Origin: Bin34 sp965219935
GTDB taxonomy: Bacteria > Chloroflexota > Anaerolineae > Caldilineales > Caldilineaceae
Direction of reading: 5' to 3'
NCBI GenBank assembly: GCA_965219935.1
Contig: CBDCOU010000003.1
Location: forward strand, 2,418,001-2,482,000
Length of the DNA stretch: 64,000 nucleotides
The number at the start of each line of letters is the position of its first letter. Position 1 is the first letter of the stretch. The notes beneath the pieces are model-generated. The model was given only the letters and a program-made list of their open reading frames with translations. It ran no database searches and had not been told where the DNA came from. The position numbers and the translations under genes were made by a program. Below are positions 36,750 through 45,711 of the stretch, in pieces.

Positions 36750-37106
36750 TCCTTGGTGCGATGCTGTCGTGGCACCCCAAGCCATCACGGTGCTGGTTTG
36801 ACAGGTGTCATGGCTCTACAGGGCCCTGGGCAGACAAACCCCGTTGCAGTAGACCTGTTTGCTCTTGGCCGCGACGCCCGCGGAGTGACTGCAAGCCGAT
36901 CGTGATAAGAACCACGCCCATCCTCCAACCGTCTCAAGCAGCACTTCAACCGTTGGGTTACAATGGCCGGGTTGAATGCACCTCGCGCTTTGACAACTAC
37001 CCGGCTTGTCGCCGCAGGGCCAACCCGCAAGGGCTGGCAAACCGGTGCTGACTGCCGCCTGGTGCGGGTTTCGCCAGGCATCCTGCAGAAAAGGAGAATA
37101 CTGTCC
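36750..37106. other. Intergenic region upstream of the first ABC operon
   Basis: 357 bases. Contains the hairpin after pfkB, a possible -10 (TACAAT, 36959-36964) inside an inverted repeat TTCAACC/GGTTGAA (36945-36951 and 36970-36976), and a strong ribosome site AAGGAG (37091-37096). No gene is seen. Confidence 0.45.
36751..36780 (+). terminator. Imperfect hairpin after pfkB copy B
   Basis: CTTGGTGC pairs with GCACC(CC)AAG with a two-base bulge, just after the copy B stop. A plausible but weak terminator. Confidence 0.3.
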
Positions 37107-38468
37107 ATGAAGACATGGAAAGTGTTGACTGTGTTAATGCTTCTGTGTGCTGCCGTACTGGCCGCCTGTACCGTGACTCCGGCACCCATGCCCGCCGATG
37201 ACTCGATGGCCATGGAAGACGAGGGTCCTTCCGGTCCGGTTACCTTGAAGTTCCTGGCTCTGGCCGATGACGACCAGCTCAATGCCTGGCGGGAAATCCT
37301 GGCCGAGTTCCAGCAACTCAACGACGGCGAATATTCCTACGTGGAATTGGAGTTCGAGACGATCCCGTTCCGCGAACTGTTCCCCAAGATCGAGTCGTCG
37401 GTCGCCGTGGGTTTGCCCTGGGATCTGTTCCAGGCCGATGGCCCGGACATGAAGCACTACGGATTCAACCGCGTGATTTGGCCGCTGACCGACCACTTCT
37501 CCGAAGAGGAAATGGCCCAGTGGTTCCCGCAGTCCATCGAGGAAGGCTCCTTCCGGAACGAATTCCTGGGACCGCCCATCATGCAGTCCTGTTCCCTGCT
37601 CATGTACAACAAGGACTTCACCGATGCCGCGGGCGTAACGCCGCCGGTGGGCATTGAGAATGCCTGGACCATGGAAGAGGCCGTAGCCGCCTGGCAGGAC
37701 ACCACCGTCGACGAGAATGGCGACGGCGTCCCCGAAGTCTGGGGTCTGCGCTGGGGCCAGGGCACCTGGACCGGTGACTATGAGCACGGCATCTTCCGCC
37801 GCTCCAACGGCGAAATCGGCAGTGCCACCTACGCCGGCATGGGCGAGGACGGGGTGACCTTCCAGGGCTACCTCGACACGGACGAAGCGGCCGAAGCCAT
37901 GCAGTTCTACCAGGACCTGCACCAGACGTACAAGGTGTCCCCGGTGGAAGCCATTCCGGAGATCTTCGAGAGCCGGCAGGCCGCCTTCATGGTCACACCG
38001 GACAACCGCATCGGTGCCTTGAACCGGATTCACGGCGAAGGCAACTTCAACTGGGGCGTCTCGGGCATTCCGTACTTCAAGACCCCGGTCTGCCACACCG
38101 GCAGCTGGCACTACGGGATTTCGCCCAACACCCAGCACTTTGAAGAGGCCCTCGAGTTCGTCCGCTACGCGTCCAGCGACGCCGGCGCCCGCATCTGGTA
38201 CAAGCATGTACGCCAGCTGCCCGCCAACATCGGCCTGTTCAACGAACTGGACGAGTACGCCGAGGACGGGAATCAGCGGATTTGGCTGGATGCGATGAAC
38301 AGCTTCGGCATCCCGCGCATTCAGACTCCCGGCTACACTGAGTACCAGCAGCTCTTTGCAGAGGCCGCCGGCAACATCGTCGTCGGTGCCGATCCCAAGG
38401 AGCAGCTCAGCGCGGCCGCCCGCCGCCTGGAAGGCCTGGTCCGCAAGTACACGGGGTGGAACAACTAA
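37107..38468 (+). CDS. ABC transporter substrate-binding lipoprotein (sugar type)
   Basis: 453 residues from ATG at 37107, AAGGAG ten bases upstream. Lipoprotein signal MKTWKVLTVLMLLCAAVLAAC with C21, an acidic linker, then a type-I (CUT1/UgpB-like) solute-binding fold: VTLKFLALADDDQLNAWREI, FRELFPKIESSVAVGLPWDL, and IFESRQAAFMVTPDNRIGAL. It delivers substrate to the two permeases that follow. Nucleoside hydrolases and kinases downstream suggest nucleosides or ribosyl compounds, although CUT1 sequence type alone says sugar. A long upstream frame to 36963 is not needed. Confidence 0.9.
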   Translation: MKTWKVLTVLMLLCAAVLAACTVTPAPMPADDSMAMEDEGPSGPVTLKFLALADDDQLNAWREILAEFQQLNDGEYSYVELEFETIPFRELFPKIESSVAVGLPWDLFQADGPDMKHYGFNRVIWPLTDHFSEEEMAQWFPQSIEEGSFRNEFLGPPIMQSCSLLMYNKDFTDAAGVTPPVGIENAWTMEEAVAAWQDTTVDENGDGVPEVWGLRWGQGTWTGDYEHGIFRRSNGEIGSATYAGMGEDGVTFQGYLDTDEAAEAMQFYQDLHQTYKVSPVEAIPEIFESRQAAFMVTPDNRIGALNRIHGEGNFNWGVSGIPYFKTPVCHTGSWHYGISPNTQHFEEALEFVRYASSDAGARIWYKHVRQLPANIGLFNELDEYAEDGNQRIWLDAMNSFGIPRIQTPGYTEYQQLFAEAAGNIVVGADPKEQLSAAARRLEGLVRKYTGWNN

Positions 38469-38497
38469 CCCGTTTGCGTTTGTAGTGTTTTGAGACA

Positions 38498-38546
38498 GGC
38501 AGGGCTTGTGGCGCGGGGTGTCTGAACCCCGCGCCCGAGCCCTGTC
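38498..38546 (+). terminator. Strong intra-operon stem-loop after the binding-protein gene
   Basis: GGCGCGGGGT (38510-38519) pairs perfectly with ACCCCGCGCC (38526-38535) around a 6-base loop. An outer stem CAGGGCT/AGCCCTG extends it to about 38498-38546. It lies between the binding-protein and permease genes. Such hairpins typically protect or attenuate the message so that binding protein outnumbers permease, as in malE-malF. Confidence 0.65.
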
Positions 38547-38558
38547 ACCCCCAATCCC

Positions 38559-39482
38559 ATGCTCGCTACCCCCATCTCAACACCGGCCAAGGGCTGGGGC
38601 CGGATTTGGAGCAGGCGCAATCGCTACTACCTGATTGCCTTCCTGTTCGTACTGCCGGCACTGATTAATTTCACGGTTTTCCGCTACCTGCCGATCCTGG
38701 CGGCCCTGCGCGCCAGCATGTACCAGTACAGCCTGCTGGGCGGATTCGGCGACTTCGTGGGCCTCGACCAGTACCAGGCGATCCTCAGCGATTCCTTTTT
38801 CCGCAATTCGTTGTGGGTGACCCTGAAGTTCACCTTGTACAAGGTGCCGCTCCAGGTTGTGTTCTCCCTGATCCTGGCCCTGTTTCTGGCCCGCGAGAAC
38901 CTGGGCACGGCTTTTGTGCGCAGCGCGGTCTTCACCCCGGTGGTCACATCGGTGATCGTCGTGTCCGTGCTGTGGTCGATGATGTACCACTCCCAACTGG
39001 GCCTGATCAACAGCCTCCTGTCAATCGTGGGGGTGCCGCCCCAGGCCTTCCTCTCCAACCCGGACCGGGCCCTGCCGGCCCTGACGGCCATGATGATCTG
39101 GAAGGACGTCGGGTTTTCCATGATCATCCTGATGGCCGGCCTCAAGGGCATCCCGGTGGTCTACCGCGAGGCCGCGGTCGTGGACGGCGCCAAGCCCTGG
39201 GAGGTCCTGTGGCACATCACGCTGCCCCTGCTGCGCCGGGTCATGATGTTCGTGATGGTTACCCAGACCATTTTTTCCTTCCAGGTGTTCGTGCCGGTCT
39301 ATGCCATGACCCGCGGCGGCCCCCTGGAACGCACCAAGGCCGTGGTTTACTACATCTACCAGTACGGTTTCCTGTTTCAGGACATGGGCACGGCCAGCGC
39401 GATGTCGATCGTCACGCTGATTATCCTGCTGGTGGTCAGCGTCGGCCAGATGCGCCTGTTCCGTTCGGATGTCTCCTACTAA
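38559..39482 (+). CDS. ABC transporter permease, MalF/UgpA type
   Basis: 307 residues with six membrane helices (about 30-50, 90-110, 122-142, 175-195, 222-242, 280-300). The cytoplasmic EAA loop is seen as YREAAVVDGAKPWEVLWHIT near residue 200, the contact with an ATPase. Belongs to the CUT1 binding-protein-dependent family. It pairs with the next permease. No ATPase gene accompanies the pair, so a shared MsiK-type ATPase elsewhere is likely. Confidence 0.92.
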   Translation: MLATPISTPAKGWGRIWSRRNRYYLIAFLFVLPALINFTVFRYLPILAALRASMYQYSLLGGFGDFVGLDQYQAILSDSFFRNSLWVTLKFTLYKVPLQVVFSLILALFLARENLGTAFVRSAVFTPVVTSVIVVSVLWSMMYHSQLGLINSLLSIVGVPPQAFLSNPDRALPALTAMMIWKDVGFSMIILMAGLKGIPVVYREAAVVDGAKPWEVLWHITLPLLRRVMMFVMVTQTIFSFQVFVPVYAMTRGGPLERTKAVVYYIYQYGFLFQDMGTASAMSIVTLIILLVVSVGQMRLFRSDVSY

Positions 39483-39494
39483 GAGGTCCGCGCC

Positions 39495-40433
39495 GTGAGC
39501 ATTCTCGACAACGTAGCCGGCAACCTGGCGGCCTCGACCCCTGGCTCCAGCACGGAACTGCGGCGCGCAACTTGGCGCGGCCGCTTGCAAACGGCGGTGT
39601 TGATCGTCGTCTACGTCGTCATGTTCCTGGCCTTCACCATCCCCTTCTTCTGGATGTTCTTCGGCAGCATCCGGGAGGAAGCGGAAATTTTCGCCAACCT
39701 GTATCCCTTTACCTGGAAGACCATTCTGCCCATCAAATGGTCCCTTAAGAACTATCTCGACATCTTCGGCATTTCCGAGGACGGACAAAAGTTCGGACTG
39801 CAGTTCCAGCGCTTCCTGGGCAACAGCTTTCTCGTGTCCGCCGGCGTGGTCCTGAGTTCGCTGTTCTTCAACACCTTGGCCGCCTATTTCTTCGCCCGCC
39901 TGCGCTTCCCCCTCAAGAATGTGCTGCTGGTGTTCGTAATCGCCACCATGCTGGTACCGTTCCAGGCCACGATTGTGCCCCTCTACATCGTGGTCGACGC
40001 CCTGGGCATGGCGAACTCCTACAACGGCCTCATCTTTCCCTGGTACGCCAGCCCGTTCGTCATCTTTGCGCTGATGCAGTTCATGCGCGACATACCCACG
40101 GACCTGGACGAGGCCGCCGTCATGGACGGGGCCAACCTGTTCCACATCCTGTGGCGGATCATCGTGCCGCTGTCGATGCCGGGAATCATTACCATGGCCC
40201 TGCTGGAGTTCCAGTTCATCTGGAATCTCTTCTATTGGCCCCTGATCTTGATCAGTTCGCCCCAGCTGCAGATGATTCAGGTGGCCATCGCCACCCAGAC
40301 CACGCAGACCCAAACCTTCTGGGGCCGCACCTTTGCCGGCTCCGTGACGGCCTCGCTGCCGGTGATCGTCCTGTTTCTGTTCCTGCAGCGGTACTACGTG
40401 CAGGGCATCGCCCTGACCGGCCTCAAAGGTTAG
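39495..40433 (+). CDS. ABC transporter permease, MalG/UgpE type
   Basis: 312 residues, six helices, start 12 bases after the preceding permease. The EAA loop is LDEAAVMDGANLFHILWRII near residue 205, and the N-terminal helix segment MFLAFTIPFFWMFFGSIREE is typical of MalG-type subunits. It forms the transmembrane heterodimer with the 38559-39482 product. Confidence 0.92.
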   Translation: MSILDNVAGNLAASTPGSSTELRRATWRGRLQTAVLIVVYVVMFLAFTIPFFWMFFGSIREEAEIFANLYPFTWKTILPIKWSLKNYLDIFGISEDGQKFGLQFQRFLGNSFLVSAGVVLSSLFFNTLAAYFFARLRFPLKNVLLVFVIATMLVPFQATIVPLYIVVDALGMANSYNGLIFPWYASPFVIFALMQFMRDIPTDLDEAAVMDGANLFHILWRIIVPLSMPGIITMALLEFQFIWNLFYWPLILISSPQLQMIQVAIATQTTQTQTFWGRTFAGSVTASLPVIVLFLFLQRYYVQGIALTGLKG

Positions 40434-40482
40434 CGCCCCGCACGGGCCGCAGTCCCTCATCCGCACAAGGCATCCGCTGGAC

Positions 40483-41430
40483 ATGTCCGAACCCCGCCAC
40501 CGCATCATCTACGACACCGATCCCGGCGTGGACGATTCGATGGCCTTCTTTCTGGCGCATGCCTCGCCGGAAATCGAGCTGCTGGCCCTGACCACCGTCT
40601 TTGGCAACGGCGGCATCGAGACCACGACCGCCAACGCCCTGCGCCTGGTCGAAACCGTGGACCGTCCCGACATCCCGGTTCTGCGGGGCGCGGCCAAGCC
40701 GCTGCTGCACGCCTATGACGGGCGCGGCGCCATGGTCCACGGCAGCGACGGACTGGGCGACTCCCACATGCCCCCGGCCGCCCTGCAGCCGGCGCACGGG
40801 CGAGCCGCCCAATTCATTGCGGAGCAAATCATGGCGGCACCGGGGGAAGTCACGCTGGTGGCCGTGGGGCCGCTGACGAACCTGGCCCTGGCGGTGTCCC
40901 TTGAGCCGGGCATTGCGGATGCGGTCCGGGAGGTCATCATCATGGGCGGTGCCGCGACCGTGGCCGGCAATGCCTCCCCGGTCGCAGAGGCCAACATCCA
41001 CAACGATGCCGCGGCCGCCCGGATTGTGTTCGAGGCAGGATGGCCCCTGACCATGGTGGGTCTGGACGTCACCCAAGCCACGATCATGTCGTCGGCCTAC
41101 CTGGACGACCTCTATGCCACCGGCAATCCGGCCACGGATTTCATCGCCCGCATCGTGCCCTTCTACCACCGGTTTCACACCCGGCAGGGGGTGGACGGCA
41201 TCTATGTCCATGATTCGTCCGCCATCATGTATGCGATCGATCCCACCCTGTACGAGACCCGTTCCGCTTATGTAAGGGTCTGTCTGGGCCACGAAGGCAC
41301 CAGGGGCCAAACCGTTCCGGACTGGCGAGCCCAATGGCAGGCGGAACCCGTCGTCAACGTGTGCCTTGGCGTTGACGCGGAGCGCTTCAAGGCCATGTAC
41401 CGCGAGCGCCTGATACAGGGATTCGCGTAA
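40483..41430 (+). CDS. Nucleoside hydrolase 1 (inosine-uridine preferring type)
   Basis: 315 residues. Splits the N-glycosidic bond of ribonucleosides to free base and ribose. The calcium-binding N-terminal motif is IIYDTDPGVDDSMAFFL. Others are PLTNLALAVSLEPGI, VIIMGGAATVAGNASPVAEA and EANIHNDAAAARIVFEAGWP, with the C-terminal loop HDSSAIMYAIDPTLY holding the last ligand Asp region. It is the first of three nucleoside hydrolases in the cluster, 49 bases after the permease. Confidence 0.93.
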   Translation: MSEPRHRIIYDTDPGVDDSMAFFLAHASPEIELLALTTVFGNGGIETTTANALRLVETVDRPDIPVLRGAAKPLLHAYDGRGAMVHGSDGLGDSHMPPAALQPAHGRAAQFIAEQIMAAPGEVTLVAVGPLTNLALAVSLEPGIADAVREVIIMGGAATVAGNASPVAEANIHNDAAAARIVFEAGWPLTMVGLDVTQATIMSSAYLDDLYATGNPATDFIARIVPFYHRFHTRQGVDGIYVHDSSAIMYAIDPTLYETRSAYVRVCLGHEGTRGQTVPDWRAQWQAEPVVNVCLGVDAERFKAMYRERLIQGFA

Positions 41431-41502
41431 ACTCGCGTACACCAACCGGACGCCGCCTTGCCGGCGCGTCGGTTCCGAACTGCATCACAACGAGGTCGAG
41501 GC

Positions 41503-42570
41503 ATGAATGAAGCATCCCTGCGCAACGGCATCCTTGGTTCGCTGGCAACCGCGGGCCTGGGGGATGCCCTGGGCGCGGGCACCGAGCAGTGGACCATCGA
41601 GGAGATCTTCGAGGCCCACGATGGACCTATTGCCACCCTTATCCAACCGCCGCCGGACACATTTGCCGGTGCGGAAGGCAACCTCAAGGGCCAGATCACG
41701 GACGACACCAGCCAGATGTACTATCTGGCCGAGGACATCATCGCGGCTGACGGGGTTCTGGACGAGGAGGTGTGGAAGAACTGTCTCCTGCGATGGGCCG
41801 ACAACTCTCCCCACGTGGGCAACATGGGCCCCTCCACCCGCCCGATGGTGGAAGCCCTGCGAACCGGAGGAAATCCCTATCGCGTCGGACTGGTCGGCAC
41901 CTCCGACCGGCAGGTGGCCAGCATGGGCGCCACCAACGGATCCTCCATGCGGGTGGCACCGGCCGGCCTTATTCACCCGGGCGACCTTGAAGGCGCCTGT
42001 CAGGCCACGCTGGCCACCTGCATTCCCACCCACAATACCAACATCGCGATTGCCGCAGCCTGCGCCATCGCCAGCGGCTGTGCGGAGGGCCTGAAACCGG
42101 ATGCGGACCCCTTCTCCGTGGTGCAGGCCTGCCTGTGGGGCGCCCGGCGCGGCGAAGAACTGGCGCGCACCCATCCTCGGGCGCGCGTGGCCCCCGGACC
42201 CTCCATCGCACGCCGCACGCAGCTGGCGGTCCAACTCGGCATGGCAGCCACATCCCTGCGACAGGCCCTGGACGACATTGAAGCACTGATTGGCAACTCG
42301 GTCATGGCCTGCGAGTCCATTCCGGCCGCGATCGGGGTGTTCATCCATGCCCAAGGGGATCCGTGGGACACCATCGTGGCCGGATCCAGCCTGGGCAACG
42401 ACACGGATTCCATTGCGGCCATCGCGGGCTCCCTGGCCGGTGCGCTGCGCGGGTTCGACGCCCTGCCGCAGGACACGTATGCAACGTTCGCGGAGGCCAA
42501 CCGGGCCGAACACGACATCGAGCAGATCGCGGACGGACTGGTTCGCATAGCACTGAGGAATCTCTCATGA
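41503..42570 (+). CDS. ADP-ribosylglycohydrolase family protein
   Basis: 355 residues from ATG at 41503. Dinuclear-magnesium hydrolase fold of the DraG/ARH group: N-terminal GSLATAGLGDALGAGTE, metal-site DDTSQMYYLAED near residue 70 (equivalent of TDDTQ), and the C-terminal SSLGNDTDSIAAIAGSLAGA (equivalent of GGDTDTIA). Members remove ADP-ribose from proteins or hydrolyse ADP-ribosyl compounds and some nucleoside-like glycosides. Between two nucleoside hydrolases the likelier role is hydrolysis of a ribosyl metabolite. The stop overlaps the next ATG by four bases (ATGA). Confidence 0.9.
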   Translation: MNEASLRNGILGSLATAGLGDALGAGTEQWTIEEIFEAHDGPIATLIQPPPDTFAGAEGNLKGQITDDTSQMYYLAEDIIAADGVLDEEVWKNCLLRWADNSPHVGNMGPSTRPMVEALRTGGNPYRVGLVGTSDRQVASMGATNGSSMRVAPAGLIHPGDLEGACQATLATCIPTHNTNIAIAAACAIASGCAEGLKPDADPFSVVQACLWGARRGEELARTHPRARVAPGPSIARRTQLAVQLGMAATSLRQALDDIEALIGNSVMACESIPAAIGVFIHAQGDPWDTIVAGSSLGNDTDSIAAIAGSLAGALRGFDALPQDTYATFAEANRAEHDIEQIADGLVRIALRNLS

Positions 42571-43520
42571 CAAAGGTGATCATCGACTGCGACCCGGGGC
42601 ACGACGATGCCCTGGCCATCCTGCTGGCCGGGCAGCATCTGGACATTCTCGGCATCACCACGGTGGCCGGCAACCAGACCTCGGACAAGGTGACGGCCAA
42701 TGCCCTGAAAATCGTGGAGTTGATGAGCAGGACCGACATTCCCGTCTTCCGCGGCGCGCAGGTACCCCTCCTCAGAAAGGCGATCCATGCCGGTCACATC
42801 CACGGCGAAACGGGCCTGGACGGACCGGACTTCCCCGTTCCCGTCAAGGAGGTGGAGGACCGGCACGCCGTCGACTTCATCGTGCAGACGCTGATGGCGG
42901 AGGATGATGTCTGGCTGGCCCCGGTCGGCCCCCTGACCAACGTGGCGCTGGCCATCCGGCAGTGTCCCGAGATCGTGTCCCGCATGGCCGGCATCAGCCT
43001 GATGGGCGGCAGTCTGACCACGGGCAATTCCACGCCCACCGCGGAGTTCAACATCTGGTTCGACGCCGAAGCGGCGCGCATCGTCTACGACTCCGGCGCA
43101 CCGATTAAGATGTGCGGCTTGAACCTGACCCAGCAGGCGAATGCAACGGACCGGGAGATTGAGCGAATCAGGAACCATGGCAACCAGGTGGGCGAGGTGG
43201 TGGCCCAGCTGCTCGAGTTCTACCTGGACGCGGGGGAACGGGTTACGGGCGTGCGCAAGGCGGCCCTGCATGATCCGTGCGCCGTAGCGGCCCTGATCCA
43301 ACCGGACCTGCTTGAGTTCGAAGCCATGCACGTGTTGGTGGAAACCCGGGGCGAACTGACCTACGGAATGACCGTGTGCGACTACCGACACCTGCGGGGG
43401 TTCGGCTCGTCCCAGGTGGACCGGGGCCCTCTGCGCCAGGAAGCCAACGTCGAGGTTGCCATGAAGATCGATGAACCCGGCTTCCTGGATCTGCTGATAG
43501 ATGCCCTGGGCCGGTATTAG
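42567..43520 (+). CDS. Nucleoside hydrolase 2
   Basis: 317 residues, ATG at 42567 overlapping the preceding stop, so translationally coupled. Motifs: VIIDCDPGHDDALAILLA, PLTNVALAIRQCPEI, ISLMGGSLTTGNSTPTAEFN, IWFDAEAARIVYDSGAP, and ALHDPCAVAALIQPDL with the last calcium ligand. The most canonical of the three hydrolases (IunH/RihA-like). The HDP loop suggests inosine/uridine or pyrimidine specificity, but that cannot be fixed by eye. Confidence 0.93.
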   Translation: MTKVIIDCDPGHDDALAILLAGQHLDILGITTVAGNQTSDKVTANALKIVELMSRTDIPVFRGAQVPLLRKAIHAGHIHGETGLDGPDFPVPVKEVEDRHAVDFIVQTLMAEDDVWLAPVGPLTNVALAIRQCPEIVSRMAGISLMGGSLTTGNSTPTAEFNIWFDAEAARIVYDSGAPIKMCGLNLTQQANATDREIERIRNHGNQVGEVVAQLLEFYLDAGERVTGVRKAALHDPCAVAALIQPDLLEFEAMHVLVETRGELTYGMTVCDYRHLRGFGSSQVDRGPLRQEANVEVAMKIDEPGFLDLLIDALGRY

Positions 43521-43601
43521 ACACTTCCGATCCCGCATCCGGCGGCATCCCGGTCACGGAACCATGAAATTTCCCCACTTCAACCCGAAAGGCGGCGCGC
43601 G

Positions 43602-44570
43602 ATGACTGGCATACCTGTGGTCCTGGATGTCGACACGGGGGTTGACGACTCCCTGGCCCTGCTCCTGGCCGCCCGTTCGCCGGCGCTCAACCTCTTGGGC
43701 GCGACGTGCGTCACCGGCAACGTGGCCGTGGACAAGGTCGTGGACAACACGCTCAAGGTGCTGGCCGTGGCGGGACGCGGCGACGTTCCGGTTGCAATAG
43801 GGCGGGACCAGCCGTTGCTGGAGAAGGTTGTCAGCGCAGCCTATGTGCACGGCGAGGACGGCCTGGGGGGACTCAACGCGTCCCTGCCCGTCCCGGACCG
43901 AGCCCCCGAACCCACCCACGCGGTGGATTTCCTGGCCAACCTCCTCGTCACGGCATCGGAGCCGGTGACCCTGATCCCGCTGGGACCGTTGACCAACATC
44001 GCGGTGTTGTTGCGGGAGCGGCCGGAGGCGGCCCGCGGCATTCACCGGATTGTCCTGATGGGCGGCGCCGTCGGGTCCGGGAATGCGTCGGCCGTGGGCG
44101 AGTTCAATATCCGGCAGGATCCGGAGGCGGCCGAGATTGTCCTGACCAGCGGCCTCGACGTAACGCTGTACACGTGGGACGTCTTCACCCAGGTGACGTT
44201 TTCGGCGACGGAAGTCGCGAGCATGATGGACAGCGACAGCCCCAGCGCGCAGTTGGCCGGCAGGCTGATGGACTTCATGCTGCGCAACCACGACAGGACC
44301 GAAACCTCCATCGGCGATGCCGGCGCCGTGGCCAGCGTAATTGAACCGGAAGGACTCGAGACGCGGCAGTGGCCGATGCGCGTGGAGCTGACCGGCACAT
44401 GGACCCGGGGGATGACGGTCGCCGACCAGCGTCCCGGCGCCTGGGTGCACAAGGAATCGGCCTGGCAGCCCCCCATGGGCAACCTGGTGTCGGTGAGCAC
44501 GGCCGTCGATGTGGAGCGCTTCCGCACCCTCTTCCGGCAAGCCGTGGAACATCCAGCCGACCGGAACTAG
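43602..44570 (+). CDS. Nucleoside hydrolase 3
   Basis: 322 residues. The N-terminal motif VVLDVDTGVDDSLALLLA has Thr in place of the usual Pro (DTG for DPG). PLTNIAVLLRERPEA, IVLMGGAVGSGNASAVGEFN and FNIRQDPEAAEIVLTSGLDV are normal. The C-terminal loop reads SIGDAGAVASVIEPEG, with Gly-Asp-Ala where HDP is usual, so substrate preference probably differs from hydrolase 2. It is read with the next gene, a kinase, after a 69-base gap. Confidence 0.92.
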   Translation: MTGIPVVLDVDTGVDDSLALLLAARSPALNLLGATCVTGNVAVDKVVDNTLKVLAVAGRGDVPVAIGRDQPLLEKVVSAAYVHGEDGLGGLNASLPVPDRAPEPTHAVDFLANLLVTASEPVTLIPLGPLTNIAVLLRERPEAARGIHRIVLMGGAVGSGNASAVGEFNIRQDPEAAEIVLTSGLDVTLYTWDVFTQVTFSATEVASMMDSDSPSAQLAGRLMDFMLRNHDRTETSIGDAGAVASVIEPEGLETRQWPMRVELTGTWTRGMTVADQRPGAWVHKESAWQPPMGNLVSVSTAVDVERFRTLFRQAVEHPADRN

Positions 44571-44586
44571 ACACATCGGGAAACCC

Positions 44587-44603
44587 GGACCGCGGGGCGG
44601 TCC
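44587..44603 (+). repeat. Hairpin between nucleoside hydrolase 3 and the kinase
   Basis: GGACCGC-GGG-GCGGTCC, a perfect 7-base stem 17 bases after the hydrolase stop. It may modulate read-through into the kinase gene. Confidence 0.35.
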
Positions 44604-44639
44604 GCAGCGGGACAGCATCCAACAGGCAGGCAACGGCTC

Positions 44640-45563
44640 TTGAACGAACAGAAACGGGACATCGATGTCCTGGCCATCGGCGGGATCGACGCGGACCTGG
44701 TGCTCAAGGTCCCCCACATTCCAGGGCACGACGAAAAGGTTCGGGCAGGTTTCGAAGGCTGGCAGTCCGGCGGACCGGTCGGCAATATGGCGTGCGCCGC
44801 CAGTCGTCTGGGACTGCGTGTGCACGCGGTGTGTCAGGTTGGCGACGACGAAGGCGGCGCGCGATTCCTGGACGACTATCGCAAGGACGGGGTTGACACG
44901 TCGCTGTGCGACGTGCGCCCGGGGGACGCCACACCCTTCACGGTCATCCTGATCGATCCCACCGGAGAAAAGGTCATCCTCTTGATTTCCACCTTCGAGC
45001 CGGAGTACAACCTGGAACGGATCGGCGCGGCCCTGGAACGAACCCGGGTGATGTTCATGCTCCCGCGCGGCAAGGACTTTCCGGTTCTGGCCCAACTGGC
45101 CCGCGCCAAGGGGGCCAAGGTAATGACGGACATCGAGCCGGGAGCCGACGACGATGCCGAATTCCTCAAGCCGGTGCTCAAGCTCGTGGACATTGCCAGC
45201 TTCAACCAGTTCGGCGTCCGAGCCTGGACCGGCAGGGAACCGTCTCCCGAACTGGCCCGCGAACTGATTGCGATGGGACCCTCAACCGTTCTCTTTACCC
45301 GGGGAGCGGCCGGTGCCATCGGGGCCAACGCCAACACCTCGCTGCAAGTGGAGGGGCACAAAGTGGAGGTGGTGGACACCACGGGAGCCGGAGACACCTT
45401 TCATGCCGCGTTTGTCAAGGGCACCCTGTCCGGCCTGGCGTTGAAGGATGCCCTGGCCTATGCCAACGCGGCCGGTGCCTTGTCCGTGACCGGCCTGGGA
45501 CCGAGGGGGTTGCTGCCGGACCACGCGACGGTCGAAACGTTCCTCAGCGAGCGAGGGGCATGA
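44640..45563 (+). CDS. PfkB-family kinase (ribokinase/nucleoside kinase-like)
   Basis: 307 residues from TTG at 44640; no earlier ATG or GTG fits, and the protein starts normally (DIDVLAIGGIDADLVLKVPH). Motifs: GWQSGGPVGNMACAASRLGL (signature 1), VVDTTGAGDTFHAAFVKGTL (canonical GAGD with catalytic Asp), and ANAAGALSVTGLGPRGLLPD. In this cluster the natural job is to phosphorylate ribose released by the nucleoside hydrolases, or a nucleoside directly. Substrate is inferred from context. Confidence 0.9.
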   Translation: MNEQKRDIDVLAIGGIDADLVLKVPHIPGHDEKVRAGFEGWQSGGPVGNMACAASRLGLRVHAVCQVGDDEGGARFLDDYRKDGVDTSLCDVRPGDATPFTVILIDPTGEKVILLISTFEPEYNLERIGAALERTRVMFMLPRGKDFPVLAQLARAKGAKVMTDIEPGADDDAEFLKPVLKLVDIASFNQFGVRAWTGREPSPELARELIAMGPSTVLFTRGAAGAIGANANTSLQVEGHKVEVVDTTGAGDTFHAAFVKGTLSGLALKDALAYANAAGALSVTGLGPRGLLPDHATVETFLSERGA

Positions 45564-45711
45564 ACCCGCAGCGGGCCGCGGTATGCCTTGGCCTCACGCT
45601 CCGGGGTACGGAACGGAAGCGCACTGAACCAAGCCACCGATCCTTTGCAGTTTCAGGCTGATTATCGGAACATCCCGCCACCATTGTTGTGGCCCAGAAG
45701 AAAGGACCAAC

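Noticed and set aside
39021..40508. A 495-codon minus-strand open frame opposite the permeases
   Set aside because: Composition dominated by His, Gly, Asp, Glu and Gln, the mirror of hydrophobic codons in membrane helices.
43554..45095. A 513-codon minus-strand open frame opposite nucleoside hydrolase 3 and the kinase
   Set aside because: Shadow of two well-supported genes.
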